NCBI GenBank assembly: GCA_949751835.1
Contig: CATKHK010000013.1
Coordinates: forward strand, 248,001 to 312,000
Length of the DNA: 64,000 nt
DNA from: Blepharisma japonicum
Lineage: Eukaryota; Ciliophora; Heterotrichea; Heterotrichida; Blepharismidae
Direction: 5' to 3'
The position numbers and the translations under genes were made by a program. Positions 1 to 10,800 of the stretch are shown here, one piece after another. The notes beneath the pieces are model-generated. The model saw only the letters and a list, made by a program, of their open reading frames with translations, was not told the DNA's origin and did not search any database. The first letter of the stretch is position 1, and each line of letters starts with the position of its first letter.

Positions 1-776
1 ACTTGAATTAACTTATTTACAAAATCTTCACATTCTTTTGACCAAGGGGTTGATAAATTCTCCACGTTTAATTGTGCTTGGCTTTCTAAAAATTTATCTT
101 TGACTTCGTTTAAGGTTTTACCTGAATATGGCCTCGAGCCTGTAATAATTTCATATAAAATTACACCTACCGCAAATCAGTCAGCGGTATATGAGTAATC
201 TTGCTCGAAGACTACTTCTGGCGCTATATAGCCAGGGGTTCCTGACTTATCGTGAGGCATCTCTTTATCCCATATTTTGGCTTCTCCAAAATCTGCTAGA
301 TAAACATATCCTTCCTCATCAAAAAGCAAATTTTCTGGTTTTACATCTCTATGAATTACATTATGAGAATGTATATATTCTAGCACAAGAACAATGCATG
401 AAACCAAAAATTTGGCTTCCTCTTCTACAAATTTATTTTTTATCATTTGGTAGCGAAGATCACCACCTGATTTCCAGTCCATTGTGAGAAAAAGGTAATT
501 TTCGTTTTGAAAAGCATGATGCATATTTATCATAAAAGGATGCCTTAACATACTTAAAATACTTTTTTCGTTAAGAGCAGAATTAGCATGCCTTTGTGCT
601 ACTACCCTTGATTTAAGGATTTCTTTCAAAGCATATACTTGCTTTGTTGTTTTATCGGTGACTTTTCACACCTTGCTGAAAGAACCTTTCCCAATGGGAT
701 AGTGGAACTCAAATTGATTAGGATTTATACAAATTGTCGGGTCGTAATCGCTAGTTTTCAAACTGCAGTTTCCCAT
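1..776 (-). CDS. STK32/YANK-like Ser/Thr protein kinase, 3' end outside window
   Basis: About 258 residues lie in the window; the C-terminal lobe continues beyond position 1. The start at 776 gives the N-terminus MGNCSLKTS, a myristoylation plus palmitoylation signal, so membrane anchoring is likely. The kinase domain shows the glycine loop GKGSFSKVW (29-37, Trp from TGA), the ATP lysine in YALKEI (K51), [25 protein letters not shown] and GTPGYIAPE. The HPF..NMHHAFQ and GGDLRY blocks resemble the STK32 (YANK) branch of AGC kinases. An in-frame TGA at 177-179 continues into [11 protein letters not shown], the normal next kinase block. It lies head-to-tail with a close paralogue at 1287-2375. 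Substrate unknown. The family call is by motif resemblance only. Confidence 0.88.
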
Positions 777-1286
777 TTCGAAGCTTATCAGATATTTATT
801 AATGTGGTGCAGAATGACCTCATATATGGCCGAGGGCAGAATTAAAAGATATGCTTCAAAAATTATTGGAGCTCAAAAATTAAAAAATTATGTGAATTAG
901 ATGCAGCTTTTAAAGTTAAATATAGTTCTGAATTTCCCAAAAATATTTTGTTAGATATTCTATTGATAATTATTGGAGCTCTGAGCTTTTTTTCTTTATC
1001 TGAAAAGGGTTCTGATAAATTAGCTTTCGAAAATATTTTTCTGATTTTTTTGTTTAAAATTAAAGAAATAATTTCTTTTGATTTCTTTTTGGTAGAACAG
1101 TTAAATATTTTAGTTAAATATATTTATTAGAAATCTTATTCAAATTTCTTGATTTTTTTTAAAACCTCATACCCCATACTGATCAACCTATGTGGCCAAA
1201 TAGAACGACAAGCTGAAGAGTTTAGGCTAAATAAAGGCTATTAAAAGACAATTTTTACTAAATTACTAAAAGCGTTAGCTTATAAT
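777..1286. other. Spacer between tandem kinases, with a start-less open frame
   Basis: This gap separates the two kinase genes. The plus frame is open from 846 to a TAG at 1128-1130, about 94 codons, and is rich in Phe, Ile and Leu, but has no ATG near its beginning and no family I recognise. The 11-nt string ATTGGAGCTCA-like (ATTATTGGAGCTC) occurs near 863 and again near 969. It could be a decayed gene or chance A/T-rich open frame; I do not call a gene. Confidence 0.2.
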
Positions 1287-2375
1287 TTACTTCCATAATT
1301 GACAAAGATTATATTTTCTCTTTGAGTGCAAATCATGATGATTTGACTCTACTTTATCACCTTGAGACATTTCATTATACAAATAACCCTTAAATGCCTC
1401 TTGGTTGTAGTCGCTCGTGGCGACAATTCCATCTCTCCATTCCTCGGAAACATATTTATGATTGAAATTATTAGCTTTGGGTGGTTTAAAAACCGGAGCA
1501 ACTTCTTTTCTGAGCAGCCTTTCCCATTCTACATTCTTCACCCATGGATGGTTTTTTACTTCACTTACTCCTTTAAAACCAAGTCTGTTTTGAGGTTCTC
1601 TTTGGATCAGTTTATTTACGAAGTCAACACATTCCTTAGACCAATCCCCTGATAAATTTTCATGTTTTAGTTGTATTTGTCTATCAAGGATTTGATCTTT
1701 TATTTGGTTCATGTTTTTTCCTACGTAAGGTCTTAATCCAGTGATGATTTCGTATAAAATCACACCTATAGCAAACCAATCTGCAGTATAAGTATGATTC
1801 TGCTGACACAGAACCTCAGGCGCCATGTATCCTGGTGTACCGGACATCTCGCTGCAGGTTTCATTTTCAAGCTTTCGTGCGATGCCAAAGTCAGTTAAAC
1901 AGACGTAGCCATCTTCGTCCAAAAGTCAGTTTTCAGGCTTTAAGTCTCTGTGTATAATTTTGTTTGAATGCAAGTACTCCAACGTGAGTATCACACAAGA
2001 AATCATGAATCTGGCTTCTTCCTCAACAAAAGTATGGTTAAGGAGATGGTACCGCAGATCTCCTCCAGTTTTTAAGTCTAAGGTAAGAAAAAGGTAGTCA
2101 CGATTTTGAAATGCGTGATGCATGTTAACAAGGAAAGGGTGTCTTATATTGCTCAAAAGAGTCTGCTCATTCAATGCTGCTCCGACATGTTTCTGTGCTA
2201 TGACCCTTGACTTTAAAATTTCTTTTAATGCATATATCTGTTTTGTTGATTTGTGTTTAGCTAGTCACACTCTGCAAAAGCAGCCCTTTCCTATAGTATG
2301 ATGGATCTTGAAGTGAGAAATGTTCACGCACATCTCACGGTCTCAATCATCTGATCTGAAGCTATGGCTTCCCAT
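1287..2375 (-). CDS. STK32/YANK-like Ser/Thr protein kinase
   Basis: A 362-residue kinase, complete. The start at 2375 gives MGSHSFRSDDW, a possible myristoylation site that lacks the Cys4 of its neighbour. The domain has IGKGCFCRVW (28-37), YALKEI with K51, GGDLRY, HRDLKPEN, TDFGIA, GTPGYMAPE, DWFAIGVILYEI and a C-terminal kinase extension ending CQLWK before TAA. Three TGA codons are read as Trp: after RSDD, in CRVW, and at 1926-1928 giving PENWLLD. The last is odd, because this position is normally Leu or Ile. Spacing of the N-terminal motifs is identical to the neighbouring kinase, which points to tandem duplication. Likely a cytosolic or membrane-associated signalling kinase; substrate unknown. 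Confidence 0.9.
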
Positions 2376-4397
2376 TAAATTTTTATAAAATATGGGAAAT
2401 TTATTCAGTAAATGTTAACCGCTTAAGATTATTTAAGTTTGGATTTAGGCGAATTAATAGGGCTAGACTAGGTTAGATAGGCTTATAATTCATAGTTCGT
2501 CATATAAAAAATTCTGCAGGGCGAGATTTTGCTCTTATAATATAAAATACTTAGTTTTATCAACAGGTAAAAAAAAATTTAGGGATTTTTTCCTTTAATA
2601 ACTCAGTAATAAAACTTTTATTCAAGCTCTAAGTCATGGATTTATTGAGCTCTAGCTTGGATTTAATTTTAATTCGTTAAAAATACCATTAAAGAATGCT
2701 AATTGTTACGAAATTTATGATCAGTTAACTTTTTAGATTAGACTAGAAAATTGATAAAGGTAAAGATGGCGAAAAAACTCCCTAAATAAAAAGGAGGAGA
2801 AACTGGTCTGATGGAGTTTCAAGTGTCCATTTTTTTGAAATTAGGATAGCTCATTTTATGTGTGACGTCATATGAGATAAAATTAAATATTGAATTTAAT
2901 GGAGTCTTACTTTTGGGTTAATACTCTTTTCATAAATGGCAGTTCATGATATTTAATTTAAGCTATTCTATGATGACTATTCAAGGTTAAACATAAATTT
3001 ATTATATAAGGAACATATAAATATGAGCTTGAAGTCTTCTTTAATCTTTAATAGGCTATACTCCTTTAAAGTTTTGTAATTTCCAATAACAAGGTCTAAT
3101 TAGTTAAGAAAGTCTCCGTCTATGCATAATTTTTAAGGAGAGTAGCCATGCCTCAGAGGAAGATATGCATAATCTGGGCTTATTAAACTGTCAGAACAAA
3201 TAAATCGACTCTGCAGGATTCTCATGGTAACCCAAATCTAACATATATATTTAAGGTCTTTCATTATGTCTAGCAAATTTCTAAACATCTAAGACTTTAG
3301 AAAATTTAAGCAGAGCAATTTATCTTCTGTTATTAAGTAGAAGAGCTCAATTTCAGGACTTCATAGCATTACTCATTGAGAGCCGCAAATAAATTAAAAG
3401 CAGTCGGATGAATATTCATAACAAAAATTATTAGACAGGTGAAAACACTGTTTTGATATTCAATTTCAATATTTTTATCTGTTAAACAGCCGCTTTAAAT
3501 AAAGTTTGGCAAATTATTTTTTCAGTCAGGCAATTTTACTTGCCTTATATGCAATCAAATGACAAAAATTTTTGGAAAATTAAGTTAGTCATCCAAACCA
3601 ATTAGCTTTGAAATATAATGTCGAATTTTATGGTGTCTTTGGCTGACTTATAGAATTTTGATGCATATCTCTTTTAAATGCTTTTTGGAGTTTTTTTTTA
3701 GCACTTCTTATTGCTAATATAAAAAATTAATTAAATTTAATATTTTTTTTGAGTTTCTTTTTGGCCATCATCAGTAACATCAGTATTCAGATAATCCATA
3801 TAGGGAATTTCAAGCTAATTTTGGTTCCAAAGCTGCTAATCAATTATTTTCAAGAAATTCTATGAGAAATGAGCCCTAAGATTCCACAGAATTCTACTCC
3901 GAATCATAATCTTGAAGAAATCGTTCCAAAATTGAGGTCGTAAAAATGTGAGGTCAATATCAGATATTTCGCAAATTTAGCCTTTTAAGTTTCAGACTTT
4001 AAAAACTTGAATTTTGGTTAAATGAAGAAGTAGTTTCACCTTATGGATCATTTTCAAGAGGCCTTGATTATAATGACCTTAATTTCCAAGACATCTCAAG
4101 GCTAAACATAGATTAAATTTCAAGAGGGATCAAAGCTTAGGATATCACATTTTAGCATACAATTAAGATGCAAAGACGAATTTTCAAAGCAAAATATCTC
4201 AGAAATCATTCCAGCTCAATCATTTTCGAAATCATGCTCCATTTGTCATTACTGATCCTTTTGAATTTCTCTTTCGTTAACTTTTTCCAGGTAGCAGCAA
4301 GGATTCATTGGGTTTTTTTATTGATCATGTTTGGAAATCTCTAAGTCATCAGTATCAGTTGATTTCAGACGTCAATTAAAATTGTTAATGCGCTTCA
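2376..4397. other. Long gene-poor spacer
   Basis: About 2 kb without an intact gene, allowing TGA as Trp. It is A/T rich and broken by TAA and TAG in all frames I followed. A plus-strand stretch at 3778-4344 looks like a decayed coding sequence and is listed separately. No RNA gene or terminal inverted repeat was seen. The length is notable because most gaps in this window are under 300 nt. Confidence 0.5.
3778..4344 (+). pseudogene. Possible decayed protein-coding frame
   Basis: One plus frame reads as protein-like text broken by about six in-frame TAA or TAG codons. Parts look like coding sequence: HQYSDNPYREFQANFGSKAA near 3778 and WLNEEVVSPYGSFSRGLDYN near 4021, then a hydrophobic stretch near 4210-4330 that could have been membrane-spanning. 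TGA within the frame reads as Trp. No family is recognised and no intact relative is in the window. A/T-rich noncoding DNA could mimic this, so confidence is low. Confidence 0.22.
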
Positions 4398-4826
4398 TTA
4401 GACTCTTCAATTAGAGCCTCGAATCGGATTAAAAATCTTCAGAATTAAAGATTTTATCACTTCTAAATTTGATAAAGATCTCTTTTCATTTCTAGCAAGC
4501 AATACCTTACTTAACTTCAGTTTTTTTTGAAAAGTTAATGATGCCCTTGCTGTTGAAGCATGAAGAAGATGCAACTTTTCTGTCAAAGGAATGGAAAAAA
4601 ATGAAAGGAGCAATTCTTCACTTCTTTTTTTAAGTCTAACAAGAAGAAAGACTGTCCAAGGGTTTTGTATAATCCTAAGGATAATCGAACCTACATCAGT
4701 TGAATGCTGCGAGATACGAAATTTTGGCATATAAAATGATCCATACACTTCTGAGTTGTTTAAAATTCCGCCACCTAAATAAGGTTTTGAGATTATCTCA
4801 TTTGAAGTGGATTGGAAGTTTTGCAT
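4398..4826 (-). CDS. Hypothetical protein, 142 aa
   Basis: An open frame from ATG at 4826 to TAA at 4398-4400, passing one TGA (Trp) at 4407-4409. Codon use is varied and protein-like, unlike the flanking A/T-rich spacer. The product is basic with no clear membrane segment, zinc motif or known domain. A short hydrophobic run (SIILRIIQNPWTVFLLV) lies near the middle. It is isolated in gene-poor DNA. It may be a real small gene or a remnant. Confidence 0.35.
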
Positions 4827-5230
4827 AACCCATATCCATAAGCAAAATGGGCTTATTTAGATGTGAATTGGTTTGGGATTAGCTCAAATTGGAGCGATTC
4901 TAGCGTTTTAGAACTAAAAACGGGAAAAGTGTAGATGAGCTTGTGCTGAGACCCATAATATGTCACTAGTTAAATGTGGAGAAAATAAATATGGAGGCCA
5001 CATAAATTTAACCTTAATTATGTGATTTTTGCTATTTTTATATCATATACGAAAAATGGTCGAACTTAAAAGTAAAAACTTAAGTGCTATTCCTATCAAT
5101 TTTCATAGGAAGATTAACATAAAGTATTTATCTTAAAAATCAGATAAAATCATTTAAAAATAAAATTTTATGAAAGCCATTAATATATAAGTTAGTTTAA
5201 ATATTCTATGATTTGATTTAGAAATTATGC
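4827..5230. other. Spacer, nothing recognised
   Basis: About 400 nt of A/T-rich DNA between two small uncertain minus-strand ORFs. I see no open frame of interest, RNA gene or repeat. Confidence 0.4.
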
Positions 5231-5504
5231 TTATCCTTTAACCAAATTAATAAATTCACTTAATAAATTGCTTAAGACTAAAATTTGAAATAATAGCATA
5301 AAATTTTTCTTTTCCTCATCTTCAAATTCTGCATCTATATAATCTCTATCCTCTTCTTCTTTGTCTAGTTCGCTTGTTGCAGCCTACCAATATCCAGTGG
5401 CTAAAAGCCAACTCGAAATCCCCTCAACATATTATAGCATTTTCATAACAATTCAATATCAAATCCTGGCTTTTCTCACCATAAAGGATTTTTCGAAATT
5501 TCAT
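5231..5504 (-). CDS. Possible small acidic protein gene with an unresolved frame shift
   Basis: From ATG at 5504 one frame reads MKFRKILYGEKSQDLILNCY and continues to HWILVG near 5390, with TGA as Trp. A second frame then reads ATSELDKEEEDRDYIDAEFE, ends LVKG, and stops at TAA 5231-5233. The two halves look like one short protein of about 88 residues, but the frames do not join. A 15-nt GTAGGCTGCAACAAG sits at the junction but would not change frame. An indel or a decayed gene is possible. It starts only 17 nt after the stop of the RRM-like gene. Confidence 0.3.
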
Positions 5505-5521
5505 AATAAAAATTTAATTAA

Positions 5522-6091
5522 TTAATACCAAAAGCTTGATAATGTTAGGTAGACTAATGTAGTAAATGCTACTACTCCTGAAACATTCAAATTCATTAGA
5601 ATGGCAAATGGATCTTTTTCATCTAATTTTCGTCTAGCAGGAAGAGATACATTTTGAAGCCTATCCTTAACTGCATCATTAGTTTTTTCTCCCAAAGGTT
5701 TTGATTTTTTTGGAGCGTTCTGTAAGGCCAATTCATTTTTATGCTCTTCAATGACTGCTTCTGGTATGGTAATGCTGCTGGATGTAGGCTGAGCAGATTG
5801 AGGGATAGTTATACTGCTGAATGCTGGCTGAGCAATAGTATCAGAAATAATATGATATCCCTTTTCTATATCTTCTTCAGAATGCATCTCTACGCTGACG
5901 ATTTTTCCCAAGATCTCCATTCCATTTAAAAATAGGGCTTTATCAGCGTCGCTGTCATCCTCAAAAGCTATAATAGCTATAGGAGGATCAAATCGGATTA
6001 TACTAAATGGGCCTGTCATATCGACAAATTTATCGATATCTTCTTTGGCTGCTTCAAGAGGAATGTCTGAGATTTTCACAGTTCCAACCAT
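5522..6091 (-). CDS. RRM-like protein with C-terminal membrane anchor
   Basis: A protein of 189 residues. Residues 1-70 look like an RNA-recognition-motif fold: a first strand VGTVKISDIP, a later strand IAIIAFEDDSDADKALFLNG, and a final strand GKIVSVEMH. The middle (75-150) is Ser/Thr/Pro rich with a near-duplicated SSITIPxxxQP motif. The last 25 residues are hydrophobic (SGVVAFTTLVYLTLSSFWY), suggesting a tail-anchored membrane protein. It faces the TAD3-like gene across 115 nt, so the two may share a divergent promoter. The RRM call rests on pattern and strand order; RNA binding is inference. Confidence 0.65.
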   Translation of the reverse strand: MVGTVKISDIPLEAAKEDIDKFVDMTGPFSIIRFDPPIAIIAFEDDSDADKALFLNGMEILGKIVSVEMHSEEDIEKGYHIISDTIAQPAFSSITIPQSAQPTSSSITIPEAVIEEHKNELALQNAPKKSKPLGEKTNDAVKDRLQNVSLPARRKLDEKDPFAILMNLNVSGVVAFTTLVYLTLSSFWY

Positions 6092-6206
6092 AATTTATAT
6101 AAGTATGAAGTTCTATTGAATATTTCTTAAAATATAAAATATATGCTTAAAATTTATAAAAATTCTAGTGAATTAATTATTACAATTTTGATTAAAATAT
6201 ATTAAG

Positions 6207-6980
6207 ATGAAGGAATATCTCCCATATTGCACAAGTACAAAACCAACAAATATTTTATGTAAAATCCTGATCATTAACTCACAAAAAGGCACAGATACGA
6301 TCAAAATGATGGGTAAAAAGTTCCCATTAGAGCAATACTCTCTCAATCATCTAAAAAGAGCCAAAAAACACACATGTGGCCATCAGCTTGAATTAGTAAT
6401 AGGACCTTCAAATTTAATCACAGACGAAGAAGCTGAAGAGCTCAAAACTCTTGGAGATGGCTGCAATGATTGTGATCGAATAATAGAAAAAGAAGTACCA
6501 CAATTTCCTGCTTATACCCGTGAACAATTAAAGATCTGAAACTCATTTTGGCCAATTTCTTACAAAGAGCCAAGCATACTCCCAATAATCCAAACAAAGG
6601 AAGAAATAAAAACAATTTTTGAAATTCTGAAGACTTTAGATCATGATTCAGCTGCTATTTATAATCCAAAAACCGAAGAAATCTGTTATGGGAAAAAAGG
6701 AGATTTGCCTTTGCAACATCCAATTATGGATGCAATTAATAATTTTCCTATTTCTGATAATCAATATTATTGTAATGATCACTATCTTATAGCAAAGGTT
6801 GAGCCTTGCCTGATGTGTGGAATGGCTTTAGTTCATTCAAGGTTTGAAAGAGTGTATTTTATGGAAAAAATGGGAGATGGAGCATATTCATATTGGAGAC
6901 TTCATGAAAAGCCTTTAAATTACATGTACAGAGTTTTTAGGATTAAAAAAAATGCTTTGGATGAAAATAGTGAAGAATAA
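6207..6980 (+). CDS. tRNA adenosine deaminase subunit ADAT3/TAD3-like
   Basis: A protein of 257 residues with one TGA-Trp at 6537-6539. The C-terminal half is a cytidine/deoxycytidylate-deaminase-like domain: HPIMDAINNF followed by EPCLMCGMALVHSRFERVYF. In catalytic subunits the first motif has a glutamate (HAE); here HPIM lacks it, as is typical of the structural TAD3/ADAT3 subunit. The ending LHEKPLNYMYRVF also fits ADAT3. TAD3 pairs with catalytic TAD2 to convert adenosine to inosine at tRNA position 34. The N-terminal half is the divergent ADAT3 extension. No TAD2 lies in the window. Length is shorter than the human protein of about 350 residues. Confidence 0.88.
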
Positions 6981-7230
6981 TTATTTGAGGAGAGCTTTAC
7001 ACAATATACAAAATAAATATTTTAATTGAAATAGCAAATAATAAACCAGCATTAATCACTAATAATCAAAAGAAATTTGAGTATATTTTATGATTTTCTG
7101 TTTACTATGAATAAATAATAAGACACCAAGAAATCATATCTGTATTTTATAGCTTCTTGCAAAGTAAGTAAATTTCCATCCAATTTATGATAAATTCACT
7201 TAATTTTTGAATTAAATTAATTATATTAAA

Positions 7231-7813
7231 ATGAGCTTGATTTCAAAATTGAAGTACTGCGCATATTACTTATCAACAAAATTATTTTTAGTAAGCTTTA
7301 TTTTAGTTCTGCTGTCTCACCATAGCACTAGTTTTTATAAGATTGCTTTTAGTTTCAAATAATTTGAGGTCCCAAACGCTTTTACTGATAGGCTGAATTT
7401 CTGCAACTTTCTTTATGATCCTCCTCAGAATTTATTTTTTAGCTCGTAGAATGTCATACGAAGAAGAGCAGCTGATGGTTTTGGACCTTGTTATTCAGAA
7501 TTCAATAGAAAGATATATTGAGCAGCTAAATGAAACTACCCTGCAGAATACAAATTATACTATGCAATCGCAAGATATAATAGGAGAATTACTTCATTTA
7601 GAAGCTGAGGAGGAAGGATTTTGTTCAATTTGTATGAATGATATCTCGAAAGGACAGATTATCACTATTTTAAAATGCCCTCATAAATTTCACTCAGAAT
7701 GTGTAGATACTTGGCTTGAGACCAAACCTTCGTGCCCTGTATGCAAAAAGATAGTTTCAGTTAATAATTTAACTGAATACAATTATAATTCACAAGAATT
7801 CTTTATCGTATAA
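7231..7813 (+). CDS. Two-pass membrane RING-H2 finger protein
   Basis: Two exons, 7231-7290 and 7307-7813, joined across a 16-nt intron, give 188 residues. Without the splice the first exon ends at a TAA; with it the frame runs through two hydrophobic segments (about 20-37 and 48-68, the latter including a TGA-Trp). A RING-H2 finger follows at about 135-178, with C-x2-C, CPHKFHSEC and CPVC spaced as in C3H2C3 RINGs. This predicts a membrane-bound E3 ubiquitin ligase; substrates are unknown. A shorter start at 7415 would omit both membrane segments. Confidence 0.82.
7291..7306 (+). other. 16-nt intron in RING-H2 gene
   Basis: GTAAGCTTTATTTTAG. Removing it shifts the frame and joins ATG 7231 to the RING frame through two membrane segments; leaving it in gives a stop after 43 codons. 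Confidence 0.85.
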
Positions 7814-7894
7814 TTAAGAATAGTTTATAATTTTTTTTTTCAGCAAAATGGTTGATATATAATTTAAAACAGAAGTTTTGATTAATGATTTATA

Positions 7895-10800
7895 TTAAAC
7901 ATTATCAGTCTTTCTTCTTATCAATTCAAAATCTAAATCAGCTGGGCCTTGTCCTATATTTAATTGGTTCAAAACTGAGTCTTCTATTTGGTTTAATAAG
8001 CTATCTTCAGTCGTTGGGTTCATAAATGGGCTAAAATGTCTCAGTTTTTTCCCTTTCTTTTTTGGTCTTGAAATATTTTTATTTTTTGCAGGTTCAAGCC
8101 TCTGCAAATAAATTGCTTCTAAGCTTGAGATCCCTTCAGGAGTGACTGCTTTTTTGGAAGAATTGCTCAAAAAGGTTTCTGTAAACATCTTGCTCTGTGG
8201 CTGTGTAAATGGCGGAGGCTCTTCTTCATATCCATCTTTATTAAACACAAAAGCCTGGGTATCAGCATTTGCTTCTAAATTTGGTATTTCATACAGCATA
8301 AGTCCGTCTTCTTCTTCTTTTTTTTGCAATTCAGCTAGTCTCGCTTCTTCCTCTTCTTTAGCTTTTTGTTCTGCTTTTACTTTCTTTTCAAGCCATTTAG
8401 CTTTTCTTTCTTTTTCTCTATCTTGTTCTTCTTTAATCCTTGCTTCATATTCCTGTTGTCTGGCCAATTCTTTTTCTTTTTTTTCTTTTTTTCGATTGGC
8501 ATTTTTTTCAGCCATTTCTGCTTTTAATGCTTGAAATTCTTCATCTGTGAGGACGTCTAGGATGTTTCCTCCTATAAAATTTCGCCTAGCTCTGATTTCT
8601 TTTCCGTCAGAAACTAGATTTGCGTAATGAGAATTTTTAGTGTCTACACAAACAGAGTCAATATCATAAGTGTCAATTGTTTTTTCTCTGAATAATGGTA
8701 GGTTTGTTTTCTTATCAAGTCTTGGTAGGCCTTTAAATCCTTTTTTAACTCTGCATTTCACTCCAGTTCTTTTATGGGTAACTAATACAGCTTCTGGATT
8801 CTTTGGGTCCTCAATTGCATTTGCGAAATCAAAATCTTCTTCTTTGCTGACATGCTTTCCAATAAGCCATTTTCCTTCCTCATCTTCTACATCAACGACT
8901 GTTGCTCCTGTAAAGTTTCTTTTAGCAGTTATAAGTTTATTTGAGCCTATTTCTTTTAAAGTCCCAAATCTTGCATCATTTGGGTTTATACGCTCAATTG
9001 AATACAAGCTTTGGTCTACCAGCTGAGGATTTTCATCAATGGAATCTAAATCTAAAATTTCAGCCCCATCAAAAGACTTTCTTACTTTAATATTTTTTCC
9101 TGAAGGAAGATGAGGGACTTTTATGATACTTTTATCGTCTGTGTCGATTTCTGAAAGTGTGAGATCTAGAACACTTTCTTCTGGGATTGTTTCAAGAATA
9201 TTAGGAGGGGGAGGACGATATACAGGCTTTACAGGAGGTAATGGGATAAGCCCAACATCAGTTTCAGACTCTTGCTGAAAACTCATTGTCCATACTTGTG
9301 CACCTGATCCATAGCGTATGGAAATTTCATTTTCATTCAAATTTTCTTCTGAAGTCATATTCTCATTGTTTATCTTGAAACTGGCTTCTTCAGCATAAAT
9401 TATATCATCTAGTGTTTCTGCGCTTGCATTTTTTATCATGGTTTCGGCACTTGCATTTCTTATCATGGTTTCGGCACTTGCATTTCTTACCATAGCTTCT
9501 GTACTTGCATTTTTTATCATGATACCGCCTAATTGGGTATACTCGAGATCTTCCGTATTGTCTATTTCTGCATTTTTTATCTTAATACTACCGAATTGTG
9601 TGAAAGTTAAATCTTCCATAGTTTCTGCAAACGCATCCCTCATTGTATTTATAGTAAAATTATTATCAGTTGCCATTTGGCTGTCCTTCATTACCTTCAA
9701 TTCTTTGTTAAGCTCCATATTCATCATAAAAATGTCAATTATGGTAATCATAAACACAAGAATATTAAATATCAATGAATCAAGTGCAAGTACATATACA
9801 ATGTTTCCAGTGGAAAATTCTATTAAAATGTAGCATAAAGTTCCTATAACTGGAATATTAACACTAAGTAAGCTTACATATGAGAATAATATAAGCGGTT
9901 TATAAAAAGCTGCTTTTTTAGTAAACTCTGCTGTAAAGCATTTTAAGTTAAACAACTTTACATCAAGCATTCTAATGAATTTAAATGAAAAAACCACAGC
10001 AAGTGGTACAATAACCATTTTTGCTAGCCTGTTAAGGCTAAGTCAATTCCTATGATCATCATCTTTTTTAAAAATTTTGTGATAATAAATGACACAAAAA
10101 ATCAAATTTAGTAGAACATGCAGCACCAAAAATGATAAAAGCAAAATAAAAGGGACATATATCGGAAATTCATCAGTTGCTAATAGAGTTCTTCCATGAG
10201 TTGACGTTGAAGAACTAAGTCCACCTATTACACCAATTCAGCTGATTGGTTCTATTACTCCTCACATAGCAAGAGTGCCTGAGGTCATGCCTGTAGACGG
10301 GAAAAATACTTTAGAAGCTGCACTAACTCCTGAAAGAACAGTACCACTAGCACTGACAGGAAATGGGACTGTATCTAATAATAAAGTAGTGCTATAGTCT
10401 GGACTACATGTAATATTATCTAAATGATCCCCAGAATAGCAGCTTGTGCATGTTTCTATTGTTCCTGAACATGTTTTACACTTAGTCGAGCATTGTTGAC
10501 AAGTGCTGCTTATAGAGGTATAGCCATCTGGGCAGGATGATACACATTGGCTTCCATATAAATTCAGATCTGATGTGCAAGAGGTGCACGAAGTAATTGA
10601 CGAGCTGCAGGTCTTGCAGGGAGACTGACAGTCCACACAAGATGTTCCAGTTGGGATTGTAGTGCTAGTAGGGCAGGTTTGTAAGCATTCATTATTATAA
10701 TAATAGTATCCTGAAATACAAAGTGTGCAGTTTGTGATGGATTCTGAACAGGTTGAGCAAGGAGATTCGCAGTCTAAACAGTCAGTTCCGTTTGTGATTG

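Noticed and set aside
8142-9833. Plus-strand Ser/Phe/Leu-rich ORFs opposite the receptor tail
   Set aside because: Antisense readings of a charged coiled-coil coding region; no starts, introns or homologous text.
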